From positions 1 through 23,233 of the forward strand of contig JAAELZ010000318.1 of the NCBI GenBank assembly GCA_024226105.1: 23,233 bases of DNA, read 5' to 3'. The notes beneath the pieces are model-generated. The model worked only from the letters and a program-made list of their open reading frames with translations. It searched no databases and was not told where the DNA came from. Positions 16,050-23,233 of the stretch are shown one piece after another. The DNA comes from Pseudomonadota bacterium (GTDB taxonomy: Bacteria > Pseudomonadota > Gammaproteobacteria > Arenicellales > Poriferihabitantaceae). The stretch's first letter is position 1, and each line of letters begins with the position of its first letter. The position numbers were made by a program, and so were the translations under genes.

Positions 16050-16733
16050 ATGAACAAAACCCCCTCGCTGGCAACAACCGAATCAGCCAGGGAGAATAAA
16101 CCTGTTCATGAACAGGTTTATAGCGCCCTGTGCGAATCAATTCTGGCAGGTGAGTTCGTACCCGGTGTTAGTGTAACCTTACGCGGCATTGCTGAAAAAC
16201 TCGGGGTGAGCCCGATGCCCGTACGCGAGGCCATTCGTCGTCTGGTCGCCGAAGGTGCCCTTGACGTACTGGAAAATCGCCGTGTTTGCGTTGCGCCGAT
16301 GACCCTGATCAGGTCAAAGGAGTTATACCATGCCCGCCTGTCACTGGAACCTCAACTTGCTTTATCTGCAATGGATAATCTGAGTAAAAAGGATATTCAA
16401 GGATTGCGACGAATCGATGATGAATTAAATCAGTCTTTGTTTTCCGGTGATGTCGATACTTACATTCGGTGCAATCGTCGCTTTCATTTTGGCATTTACG
16501 AACGCGCAAACTCTCCTGTATTGTGCCCCCTGGTTAGAAGTTTGTGGTTACAGTTCGCTCCGCTTACGCGCATCGTGTTCGGGCGTATCGGAACAGAGTT
16601 GATACAGGATTTTCATGCCGATGCCCTCAAGGCACTCAACGATGGAGATCGTGGAAATTTTCGTCGTGCAATCGAGTCCGATATTCGTGAAGGCATGGAC
16701 GCGCTGAGCGAACACTTACAACGCGAAAACTAG
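16050..16733 (+). CDS. GntR-family transcriptional regulator, FCD subfamily
   Basis: A 227-residue DNA-binding regulator. The winged helix-turn-helix is at about 19-85 (VYSALCESILAGEFVPG, LRGIAEKLGVSPMPVREAIRRLVAEG). The C-terminal all-helical FCD ligand domain (about 92-220) has RRFHFGIYERANSP and FHADALKALNDGD. The position that usually carries the last metal-binding His reads ESDI, and an Asn stands at the usual first Asp (CNRRFH), so a metal-binding role is doubtful. It lies between the two polyamine gene sets and is flanked by three TTGTGATCACAA sites, so it probably represses both divergent operons, and itself, until a polyamine or glutamylated intermediate binds. The ligand is inferred. 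E. coli uses an unrelated repressor, PuuR, for this task. Confidence 0.88.
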   Translation: MNKTPSLATTESARENKPVHEQVYSALCESILAGEFVPGVSVTLRGIAEKLGVSPMPVREAIRRLVAEGALDVLENRRVCVAPMTLIRSKELYHARLSLEPQLALSAMDNLSKKDIQGLRRIDDELNQSLFSGDVDTYIRCNRRFHFGIYERANSPVLCPLVRSLWLQFAPLTRIVFGRIGTELIQDFHADALKALNDGDRGNFRRAIESDIREGMDALSEHLQREN

Positions 16734-16777
16734 CTTCAGGAAATTCGCAGGCAGCTTAGGCTTGCATTTATCTCAAT

Positions 16778-16789
16778 TTGTGATCACAA
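16778..16789. promoter_or_regulatory. GntR-type operator, site 2
   Basis: Exact TTGTGATCACAA palindrome 46 bases before the second puuA-like gene. Its centre is 27 bases from that of site 3, about two and a half helical turns, so dimers on the two sites would face roughly opposite sides unless DNA bends. Confidence 0.75.
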
Positions 16790-16806
16790 TATCGCACTAA
16801 TATTTT
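16778..16806 (+). promoter_or_regulatory. Candidate promoter of the puuA2-spuC operon
   Basis: TTGTGA (16778-16783) and TATTTT (16801-16806) are 17 bases apart. If used, operator site 2 covers the -35 box and site 3 begins at the end of the -10 box, a layout suited to repression. The -10 match is weak, so this is tentative. Confidence 0.3.
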
Positions 16807-16817
16807 GTGATCACAAA
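16804..16817. promoter_or_regulatory. GntR-type operator, site 3
   Basis: TTTGTGATCACAAA, the same 12-base palindrome extended by one matching base on each side. It lies 17 bases before the ATG of the second puuA-like gene, near the expected transcript start. Confidence 0.75.
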
Positions 16818-16834
16818 TTCACCAGACAGAAACC

Positions 16835-18166
16835 ATGAAAGACTGGATCAAACAAAACAATATTACTGAAATTGAATGCATCGTGCCCGATCTTGCGGGG
16901 GCCGCACGCGGCAAGATCATGCCGGCATCAAAGTTCCTGCAGGCCCACGAATCCCGATTACCTCAATCGATCTTCATGCAGGGCATCACGGGAGATTATC
17001 CGGAGGAGTTGTTTGATGATATCAACCCGACCGATGCTGACATGCTGCTCAAACCCGACCCGTCGACCATACGAATGGTACCCTGGGCCGATGAAGATCC
17101 TGTTGCCCAGGTTATCCACGATTGCTTCGACAAACAGGGAAACACGATTTCAATGGCGCCACGCCAGGTGCTTAAAAACGTTATCCAGCTCTATGCGGAG
17201 CAGGGCTGGAAGCCGGTCGTTGCACCCGAGCTGGAATTCTACCTGATCCAGCCCAACCCGAACCCTGACGAACCCATTCAACCGCCCGCTGGGCGTAACG
17301 GGCGCATCGAAGGCACCGGACAGGCCTACAGTATTGATGCGATCAATGAATTTGACCCCGTATTTGATGATATTTACGATTATTGTGAAGCTCAGGATAT
17401 CGCCATTGATGCGGTCATCCATGAAGACGGCACCGCACAGATGGAAATTAACCTGCTGCATGGTGACCCGTTGGCGTTAGCGGATCAGGCTTTTTTGTTT
17501 AAACGCACTGTACGTGAAGCTGCCCTGCGCCACAATATGTACGCTACCTTCATGGCCAAACCGATGCAGGACCAGCCCGGCAGCGCCATGCATATCCATC
17601 AGAGTATTGAAAGCCTGGAGACCGGCGAGAATCTTTTTTCTACCCCTGAAGGCAATCCGAACGAACTATTGTTAAGCCATATTGCCGGCCTGCAAAGCTT
17701 TCTACCCGATGCAATTGCTTTACTGCTGCCCTACGTCAACTCCTATCGCCGTATCGTCCGCGATATGGCCGCACCGATCAATTTTCACTGGGGTTATGAC
17801 AATCGCACCGTTGGTTTGCGCGTACCGGACAATGACCCAAAATCCATGCGCATTGAAAACCGCGTAGCTTCAGCCGACGTTAATCCCTACATCGCGATTG
17901 CCACCTCTCTGGCCTGCGGTTACATCGGTATGATGGGCCGGTTGAAACCGGCTGACCCGATCAGCGGTGACGCTTATAACTTACCGCGGCAGTTCTCAAG
18001 GCACTGGTACAACGCCCTGCTCAGGCTCAAAGACAATCAGGCTCTGCGCGAAGTACTGGGCGAGCTTTTCATCGATGTTTACGTAGACGTCAAAGAAGTT
18101 GAATTCGATAATTTTCTCAATGTGATCAGCAGTTGGGAACGTGAACACCTGTTATTAAAGGTATAA
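16835..18166 (+). CDS. Glutamylpolyamine synthetase-like protein, paralogue 2 (glutamine-synthetase fold)
   Basis: A 443-residue glutamine-synthetase-fold ligase. Motifs: VPDLAGAARGKIMP (about 17-30), APELEFYLIQ (about 129-138), EDGTAQMEINLLHGD, GSAMHIHQS, VNSYRRI and RIENRVASADVNPY. These resemble the SpuI/SpuB (PauA) glutamylpolyamine synthetases of Pseudomonas more than GlnA, which conserves other adenylation and loop features. It differs throughout from the paralogue at 14540, so it is an old duplicate or separately acquired. It heads a plus-strand operon with an aminotransferase three bases after its stop. Likely substrates are putrescine, cadaverine, diaminopropane or spermidine; which one is unknown. 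Expression is probably controlled through the operators just upstream. Confidence 0.85.
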   Translation: MKDWIKQNNITEIECIVPDLAGAARGKIMPASKFLQAHESRLPQSIFMQGITGDYPEELFDDINPTDADMLLKPDPSTIRMVPWADEDPVAQVIHDCFDKQGNTISMAPRQVLKNVIQLYAEQGWKPVVAPELEFYLIQPNPNPDEPIQPPAGRNGRIEGTGQAYSIDAINEFDPVFDDIYDYCEAQDIAIDAVIHEDGTAQMEINLLHGDPLALADQAFLFKRTVREAALRHNMYATFMAKPMQDQPGSAMHIHQSIESLETGENLFSTPEGNPNELLLSHIAGLQSFLPDAIALLLPYVNSYRRIVRDMAAPINFHWGYDNRTVGLRVPDNDPKSMRIENRVASADVNPYIAIATSLACGYIGMMGRLKPADPISGDAYNLPRQFSRHWYNALLRLKDNQALREVLGELFIDVYVDVKEVEFDNFLNVISSWEREHLLLKV

Positions 18167-18169
18167 AAT

Positions 18170-19543
18170 ATGACTAGAACAACCGAACAATGGCAGCAAC
18201 TTGATGCCAGCCACCATCTGCACCCTTTCAGCAACCTTAAGGAAATGCGTGAGTCTGCAAAGACCCGCGTCATCAAAAAAGCCGAAGGGGTTTACATTTA
18301 CGACAGCGACAATAACAAGATCCTGGATGCGATGTCCGGCCTGTGGTGTGTCAACATGGGTTATGGCGAGGAACATATCATAGAGCGTGCTCATGCCCAG
18401 ATGCATGAACTGCCCTATTACAATTCCTTTTTCGGAACCACCCATCCACCTGCGGTTGAGCTAACCGCCCTGCTGGCCGAAGTCGCGCCGGCACACATGA
18501 ATCAGGCGTTTTTTACTTCCGGTGGCTCGGAGGCGAACGATACGGTTGTGCGCATGGTCCGTCATTACTGGGCAACACTGGGTCAGGCCGGTAAATCCAT
18601 CGTCATCAGCCGCGAAAACGCCTATCACGGAAGCACCATGGCGGGCGCCAGCCTGGGAGGCATGTCGTTCATGCACGCTCAGGGCGGGTTACCGATCCCG
18701 GATATCGTACATATCGATCAGCCTTATGCGTTCAACGAATGCGTCAAAGCAGGCACTGAAATCGATCGCGCAGCCTTTGGCCTGAAAGCAGCCCGGGCAC
18801 TCGAGGAAAAAATAGATGAGCTGGGTGAAGAGCGTGTAGCCGCCTTTATCGCCGAACCCATACAGGGAGCCGGCGGCGTTATCATTCCACCGGAAACCTA
18901 CTGGCCCGAAATTCAGCGTATCTGCAATGAACGCAATATCCTGCTGGTAGTCGATGAAGTCATTTGCGGTTTCGGCCGCACCGGTGAATGGTTTGGTTCA
19001 GCGTATTACGGCATAAAGCCTGACCTGATGCCGATCGCCAAAGGCATGTCATCCGGATACCTGCCCATTGGCGGCGTGATGGTCGCTGACAGGGTGGCCG
19101 AAGTACTGATGCAGGAAGACGTCGAATTTGCGCACGGTTTTACCTACTCCGGACACCCGGTATGCGCCGCGGCGGCGATTGCCAACATTCAATTGATGCA
19201 AAGTAAGGGCATCATCGAACGTGTCCGGAATGTTACCGGCCCTTATCTTGCGAAAAAATGGCAGACGCTGGCTGAGCATCCACTGGTAGGTGAAGCCCGT
19301 ACCCTGGGTGCACTGGGTGCTCTTGAAATTGTCGCCGATAAACAAAGCTATAAACGTTTTGAGGACAGCGATGCGGTAACCACACTGTGTCGAACCTTTT
19401 GTTTTGAAAACGGGCTGGTGATGCGCGCTGTGACGGACAAAATGATCATTGCACCGCCATTGATTATCAGTGAAGTAGAAATTGATGAACTGGTTGAAAA
19501 AGCCTGGCGTTGCCTGGATTTGACGGCTAAAGCTATTGCTTGA
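18170..19543 (+). CDS. spuC: Putrescine/polyamine--pyruvate aminotransferase, SpuC-like (class III)
   Basis: A 457-residue PLP-dependent class III aminotransferase expected to move the amino group of putrescine or a similar diamine to pyruvate, giving 4-aminobutanal and alanine. Motifs: DAMSGLWCVNMGYG (about 53-66), FFTSGGSEANDT, ENAYHGSTMAG, AFIAEPIQGAGG, VVDEVICGFGRTG (the Asp contacts the PLP ring) and IAKGMSSGYLPIGG with the Schiff-base Lys at 291. LHPFSNLKEM near the N-terminus is typical of the SpuC/omega-transaminase group. AAAGG at 18157-18161 is a fair ribosome-binding site. It follows puuA2 by three bases, so they are co-transcribed. The group also includes beta-alanine and taurine transaminases; polyamine use is inferred from context. 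Confidence 0.85.
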   Translation: MTRTTEQWQQLDASHHLHPFSNLKEMRESAKTRVIKKAEGVYIYDSDNNKILDAMSGLWCVNMGYGEEHIIERAHAQMHELPYYNSFFGTTHPPAVELTALLAEVAPAHMNQAFFTSGGSEANDTVVRMVRHYWATLGQAGKSIVISRENAYHGSTMAGASLGGMSFMHAQGGLPIPDIVHIDQPYAFNECVKAGTEIDRAAFGLKAARALEEKIDELGEERVAAFIAEPIQGAGGVIIPPETYWPEIQRICNERNILLVVDEVICGFGRTGEWFGSAYYGIKPDLMPIAKGMSSGYLPIGGVMVADRVAEVLMQEDVEFAHGFTYSGHPVCAAAAIANIQLMQSKGIIERVRNVTGPYLAKKWQTLAEHPLVGEARTLGALGALEIVADKQSYKRFEDSDAVTTLCRTFCFENGLVMRAVTDKMIIAPPLIISEVEIDELVEKAWRCLDLTAKAIA

Positions 19544-19551
19544 TCAAAGTG

Positions 19552-19655
19552 CCCCCCTTTGAATAAGAGGGCTGGGAAATTTAGGGGCTAGATGAACTGA
19601 GTTCTATCAGCCAGGACTGTTAAATCCCCCTCAATCCCCCTTTTCCAAAGGGGGA
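19552..19655. repeat. Inverted pair of the CCCCCTTT..AAAGGGGG dispersed repeat
   Basis: A clean copy (TAAATCCCCCTCAATCCCCC onward, 19621-19655) contains a perfect 9-bp stem, TCCCCCTTT/AAAGGGGGA, at 19635-19655. A degraded copy in the opposite direction lies at 19552-19583. The clean copy is nearly the same as the hairpin after guaD at 3904-3940. The two arms could form one long imperfect hairpin between spuC and puuB and might reduce read-through. Confidence 0.65.
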
Positions 19656-19687
19656 GGTTAATATTTAAGAATTTTTTACTCACCAAA

Positions 19688-20968
19688 ATGATAGAAAACC
19701 ATCCCGAGTCCTACTACGCCGCAAGCATTTCCCAACCGTTTAAAGGAGATAAAGCTGATGGTGATCTAAAGGCAGATATCTGCATCATCGGCGGGGGTTA
19801 CACCGGCGTTTCTGCAGCACTTCACCTGGCACAAAACGGCCATTCTGTGGTTTTGCTTGAAGCGCACAAAATAGGCTGGGGTGCTTCGGGACGCAATGGG
19901 GGGCAGGTCTGTACCGGACAACGCAAAGAACAGGGGGAGTTGGAGGAAATGCTCGGTATGGAGCACGCTCACCGACTGTGGGACCTTGGTGAAGAAGCAA
20001 AAAACACACTCAAATCTCTGATCAGGGATTTCGAGATCGATTGCGACTATAAAAGCGGTATTGCTCACCCCGACCATAAAGCACGATATGCTGATGACAG
20101 CAAACGCTACGTTGAAAAATTAAATCGCGACTACGACTACGAGCAGATTGAGTATCTTTCTGCAACGGAAATGGCCGAGGTCACAGGGTCGGAGACCTAC
20201 TTTGGTGGCTCCCTCGATCTGGGTGCAGGCCATTTGCACCCGCTTAATTATGTACTCGGCCTGGCACATGCCGCACGTAGTTGTGGCGCCAAACTTTATG
20301 AGGGCTGTAAAGTCAGCGCCTACGAAACGGGTGAAAATATTGAGGTGAAAACGCCGAACTTTAAGGTAACCGCTTCTCGTGTTGTTCTGGCCTGCAACGG
20401 TTACCTCGGTAAGCTTGAGCCACGACTGGCTGGAAGATTTATGCCAATCAACAATTTCGTAGCCGCTACCGAACCACTGGAGGAGGCAAACGCAGATCGC
20501 GTCAACCCCAGAGACATCGCCATTGCAGATTCCCGCTTCGTGATTAACTACTATCGAATGTCCGCTGACCGGCGGCTGCTATTTGGTGGTGGTGAAAATT
20601 ATCGGGCAGGCTTTCCCAGAGATATCGCAGCCTTTGTCAGAAAACCGATGCTTGAGATTTACCCTGAACTTAAAGATACCCGCATTGATTTCGCATGGGG
20701 CGGTACACTGTCGGTAACCCTCAATCGTTTACCGGATTTCGGAACACTCGATGACGGGCGTATTGTTTATGCCCAGGGGTACTCAGGGCAAGGGGTTGCC
20801 CTGGCCACGCTGGCCGGAAAGCTGATTTCGGAGAAAATCGAAGGCCAGAATAGCCGGTTTGAAGCCATTGCATCACTGCCGACGCCAAACTTTCCGGGTG
20901 GTACTTTATTACGTTGGCCGGGTATGGTGATGGGCATGGCGTATTACGCACTGAGAGATAGAATTTAA
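19688..20968 (+). CDS. puuB: Gamma-glutamylputrescine oxidoreductase
   Basis: A 426-residue FAD-dependent amine oxidase of the DAO family, the same length as E. coli PuuB and collinear with it. It oxidises the free amino end of gamma-glutamylputrescine to gamma-glutamyl-aminobutyraldehyde, releasing ammonia and hydrogen peroxide. The N-terminal ESYYAAS, dinucleotide-binding CIIGGGYTGVSAALHLA (about 32-48) ending in VVLLEA, GWGASGRNGGQ (about 64-74), GHLHPLNYVLGLAHA, YYRMSADRRLLFGGGENY and the final YAQGYSGQGV are all PuuB marks. It lies 144 bases after spuC, across a hairpin repeat, so it may share the transcript or have its own promoter. No catalase is nearby for the peroxide. Confidence 0.9.
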   Translation: MIENHPESYYAASISQPFKGDKADGDLKADICIIGGGYTGVSAALHLAQNGHSVVLLEAHKIGWGASGRNGGQVCTGQRKEQGELEEMLGMEHAHRLWDLGEEAKNTLKSLIRDFEIDCDYKSGIAHPDHKARYADDSKRYVEKLNRDYDYEQIEYLSATEMAEVTGSETYFGGSLDLGAGHLHPLNYVLGLAHAARSCGAKLYEGCKVSAYETGENIEVKTPNFKVTASRVVLACNGYLGKLEPRLAGRFMPINNFVAATEPLEEANADRVNPRDIAIADSRFVINYYRMSADRRLLFGGGENYRAGFPRDIAAFVRKPMLEIYPELKDTRIDFAWGGTLSVTLNRLPDFGTLDDGRIVYAQGYSGQGVALATLAGKLISEKIEGQNSRFEAIASLPTPNFPGGTLLRWPGMVMGMAYYALRDRI

Positions 20969-20989
20969 AATGGATAGAGGTGTCCGAAA

Positions 20990-22402
20990 ATGCTTGATTT
21001 AAGACAATTTTACATTAATGGAAACTGGTGCGACCCACTGGAAGCACGTGAGCTAGAGGTGATTAACCCGGCGACCGAACAGCAAATCGCTACGGTCAGC
21101 CTCGGAACCTCAGAAGATGTCGATCTTGCGGTTAAAGCGGCACGTGCTGCCTTCGATGAATTCGGCTATAGCAACAGGGAAACACGGCTTGCATTGCTCG
21201 AACGCCTGCTTGAAGCGTACATGGACCGCTATCAGGAAATGGCCGAAGCCATCTCGCAGGAAATGGGGGCACCGATTGATTTTGCCACCAGCAATCAGGC
21301 TGCCTGTGGAAATGGGCACCTGAAAGCGGCGATCGATGCCTTAAAGGAATACCCCTTCGAAGAACAGCTGGCCACCGGCCGTGTCTACAAAGAAGCCATC
21401 GGTGTTTGCGGGTTTATTACTCCCTGGAACTGGCCAATCAATCAGGTCGCCTGTAAAACCGCTCCGGCGCTGGCCACCGGTTGCACAATGGTACTAAAAG
21501 GAAGCGAATTGTCTCCTTTGTCCAGCCACCTGTTTGCAGAAATGATTGATCAGGCGGGTTACCCAAAAGGTGTGTTCAACCTGGTGGATGGACTGGGACA
21601 TGAGGTCGGCGCCGCCATCTCATCTCACCCGGATATCGACATGGTCTCCTTTACGGGTTCGACCGCTGCCGGGATAGCGGTTAGCAAAGCCGCAGCGGAC
21701 AATGTCAAACGCGTAACGCTGGAACTGGGCGGAAAATCCCCTAACATCATACTGGATCATGACAACTTTGCTCAGGCCGTAGCAAGGGGCGTCACCAGCT
21801 GCTTTGGTAATACTGGCCAGACCTGCACGGCACCCACGCGTATGCTGGTGCCTGAATCCAGATACGATGAAGCGGTCGGCATTGCTGAGTCGATTGCGAC
21901 TAAAACGTCTGTGGGTAATCCATCTTCCTCCGGAAATCACATTGGCCCGTTGGTAAGTGCGAGTCATTTCGAACGCGTACAAGGACTGATCGAAACCGGC
22001 ATTAAAGAGGGTGCACGCCTGCTGGCCGGGGGCATCGGGAAACCCGAGGGATTTGAAACAGGCTATTTTGTCAAACCCACCGTTTTCGCTGGTGTCCGTA
22101 ACGACATGCAAATCGCGCGTGAAGAAATTTTCGGGCCCGTGTTATGCCTTATCCCGTTTCGGGATGAGGCCGATGCCCTGCGTATTGCCAACGATACGCC
22201 CTACGGCCTGGCCGCCTACGTTTCGGGCGAGCCATCAGCAGCCGAGAAGTTTGCGCGACGCATTCGCGCAGGCATGGTGGCCATTAACGGCGGTGATCAG
22301 GGGTTCGACTGCCCTTTTGGAGGCTACAAACAATCCGGAAACGGCCGCGAGTGGGGAGAATATGGTTTCGAAGATTTTCTGGAAATAAAAACGATTGCCT
22401 AA
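20990..22402 (+). CDS. NAD(P)-dependent aldehyde dehydrogenase, probable gamma-glutamyl-aminobutyraldehyde or aminobutyraldehyde dehydrogenase
   Basis: A 470-residue ALDH-superfamily enzyme. Catalytic residues are in place: Cys279 in NTGQTCTAPTRM and the general base Glu245 in VTLELGGKSPN. The oxyanion Asn is in GFITPWNWPINQ, cofactor-binding Lys in MVLKGSELSPLSS, and the FTGSTAAG and EEIFGPVL motifs are complete. AGAGG at 20976-20980 lies nine bases before the ATG. Its place after puuB suggests it does the PuuC job, oxidising gamma-glutamyl-aminobutyraldehyde to gamma-glutamyl-GABA, and it could also take 4-aminobutanal from the SpuC route. By sequence it looks like a general ALDH rather than a close PuuC copy, so I give no symbol. 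Confidence 0.85.
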   Translation: MLDLRQFYINGNWCDPLEARELEVINPATEQQIATVSLGTSEDVDLAVKAARAAFDEFGYSNRETRLALLERLLEAYMDRYQEMAEAISQEMGAPIDFATSNQAACGNGHLKAAIDALKEYPFEEQLATGRVYKEAIGVCGFITPWNWPINQVACKTAPALATGCTMVLKGSELSPLSSHLFAEMIDQAGYPKGVFNLVDGLGHEVGAAISSHPDIDMVSFTGSTAAGIAVSKAAADNVKRVTLELGGKSPNIILDHDNFAQAVARGVTSCFGNTGQTCTAPTRMLVPESRYDEAVGIAESIATKTSVGNPSSSGNHIGPLVSASHFERVQGLIETGIKEGARLLAGGIGKPEGFETGYFVKPTVFAGVRNDMQIAREEIFGPVLCLIPFRDEADALRIANDTPYGLAAYVSGEPSAAEKFARRIRAGMVAINGGDQGFDCPFGGYKQSGNGREWGEYGFEDFLEIKTIA

Positions 22403-22413
22403 AATCAAAGGAA

Positions 22414-22466
22414 GCGGGGCTTTAATCCCGCAAATACTTATCAAATACCGGGACTGAAGTCCCGGT
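22414..22466. terminator. Twin hairpins between convergent genes
   Basis: GCGGG/CCCGC (22414-22418, 22427-22431) and a perfect 8-bp stem ACCGGGAC/GTCCCGGT around TGAA (22447-22466) stand in the 72-base gap between two convergent genes. T-rich bases follow on the plus side and A/T-rich bases on the minus side. The position suits a bidirectional terminator, but neither stem has a classical T-run. Confidence 0.5.
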
Positions 22467-22474
22467 TCCTTATA

Positions 22475-23233
22475 TTAATCGCACACATTCACATAATGTT
22501 GCGAATCAAAGCCGTTGAACGTGGTCGCGGTTGCTGAACCGTAGGCACCTACCAGACTAAATTCCAGATAGTCTCCTGCTCGCAAATCAGCGGGTAATTC
22601 AATTGCTCGCGGAAGTCGATCACTCGGATCGCAGGTGGGCCCAAATACTGTAAATTTCGCGTGTTTTCCTTTCAATTTTGATTTACCTCGCCAGACCTTA
22701 AGCGGCAGATTCAAATTTGTCAGGCTTTGCTCCTGTAGGCCTCCATATACACCGTCATTGATAAAGGCGATACCATCACCCTCACGGACATGTATCACCC
22801 GACATAACAGGGAAATGGACGACGCCACCATCGCCCTGCCCGGTTCACATAACACGGGAGGCAAATTTCCATGAAACGCCTCACTCATGGTCTGTTCTAT
22901 TGCCTTGAAATACTGATACCGGGGTGCAATCAGGGTATTGGCATAGTATTCAGGAAACCCTCCACCCACATTCAACTGCGCCAGAGAGACCTTCGCCGCA
23001 GATGCTATCTCAGCCGCCGCAATGATATAGCGACGATATTCATTCGGTTCGGTACATTGAGACCCGGGATGGAAAGTCAGGGCTGCTTTTGCACCTGCCA
23101 GGGCAATAGCCTTAAGCAAACCCACCGCCTGTTCAGGTGTGGCACCAAACTTCGAGCCAAAATCAAAGGCAGCCTGATGGCTATCCAGCTTGAACCTGAC
23201 TGACAACATCAATTGTGCCGGATGCGCACAAGC
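22475..23233 (-). CDS. Ornithine/lysine decarboxylase, fold type III, C-terminal part
   Basis: The frame is open to the right edge, so the 5' part, including the PLP-binding Lys and the start, is outside; a TTG at 23212 is internal, not a start. About 252 residues are visible. Motifs of eukaryotic-type ornithine decarboxylases are present: LNVGGGFPEYY, CEPGRAMVA (binds PLP phosphate), FINDGVYGG, FGPTCDPSDRL with the catalytic Cys and substrate-binding Asp, and AYGSATATTFNGF at the C-terminus. It would make putrescine or cadaverine. The exact substrate, including carboxynorspermidine, cannot be fixed by eye, but the CDPSD motif favours ornithine/lysine. It converges on the polyamine-degrading operon, so biosynthesis and breakdown sit together. 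Confidence 0.85.
   Translation of the reverse strand, partial: ACAHPAQLMLSVRFKLDSHQAAFDFGSKFGATPEQAVGLLKAIALAGAKAALTFHPGSQCTEPNEYRRYIIAAAEIASAAKVSLAQLNVGGGFPEYYANTLIAPRYQYFKAIEQTMSEAFHGNLPPVLCEPGRAMVASSISLLCRVIHVREGDGIAFINDGVYGGLQEQSLTNLNLPLKVWRGKSKLKGKHAKFTVFGPTCDPSDRLPRAIELPADLRAGDYLEFSLVGAYGSATATTFNGFDSQHYVNVCD

Noticed and set aside
15984..16816. TGTGATCACA as CRP/FNR sites
   Set aside because: CRP needs about six bases between TGTGA and TCACA. Here the halves abut, which fits a GntR-type site beside a GntR gene.
21620..22111. 163-codon minus-strand frame inside the aldehyde dehydrogenase gene
   Set aside because: It lies wholly opposite a well-supported gene and its translation shows no recognisable domain.

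Overview
The window reads as a chromosomal stretch from a proteobacterium, most likely a gammaproteobacterium. Base composition is moderate. The purine and polyamine genes resemble the E. coli puu/pot/gua and Pseudomonas spu families, and the intergenic gaps hold short palindromic dispersed repeats of the kind common in proteobacterial genomes. I cannot name a genus. There is no tRNA, rRNA, CRISPR array, prophage or intact transposase. The content is two nitrogen-scavenging blocks side by side, and most of it is well-known enzymology; the less explained signals lie in the intergenic repeats, the operators and the gene combinations.

Purine block (1-9253, all + strand). It opens with the 3' end of a PuuE-type allantoinase, followed with ATGA overlaps by OHCU decarboxylase (uraD) and allantoicase (alc), then ureidoglycolate lyase (allA). 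Together these take the uricase product through allantoin and allantoate to glyoxylate and urea. After a palindromic repeat come guanine deaminase (guaD) and a second amidohydrolase resembling 8-oxoguanine deaminase. After a repeat-rich 402-base gap comes a three-gene ABC importer of the BMP/nucleoside class (a double ATPase and two permeases) with no substrate-binding protein beside it. Import and deamination would feed xanthine and urate into the ureide pathway; xanthine dehydrogenase and the uricase step are not in the window.

Junction (9254-10371). A lone SAM-dependent methyltransferase ends inside a perfect 22-bp-stem palindrome. Beyond it is an unrecognised open-frame remnant.

Polyamine block (10372-23233). 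A minus-strand operon runs puuA (glutamylpolyamine synthetase), potF, potG, potH, potI: a complete putrescine/polyamine ABC importer plus the first catabolic enzyme. Divergent from it are a GntR/FCD regulator and then a plus-strand set: a second glutamine-synthetase-like puuA paralogue, an SpuC-like aminotransferase, PuuB-like oxidase and an aldehyde dehydrogenase. Three exact copies of TTGTGATCACAA sit in the two gaps flanking the regulator and are its probable operators. Imported polyamines would be gamma-glutamylated or transaminated, oxidised to aldehydes, and then to acids feeding GABA/succinate. The final hydrolase (PuuD/SpuA) is not in the window. At the right edge, convergent, lies the C-terminal two thirds of a fold-type III ornithine/lysine decarboxylase.
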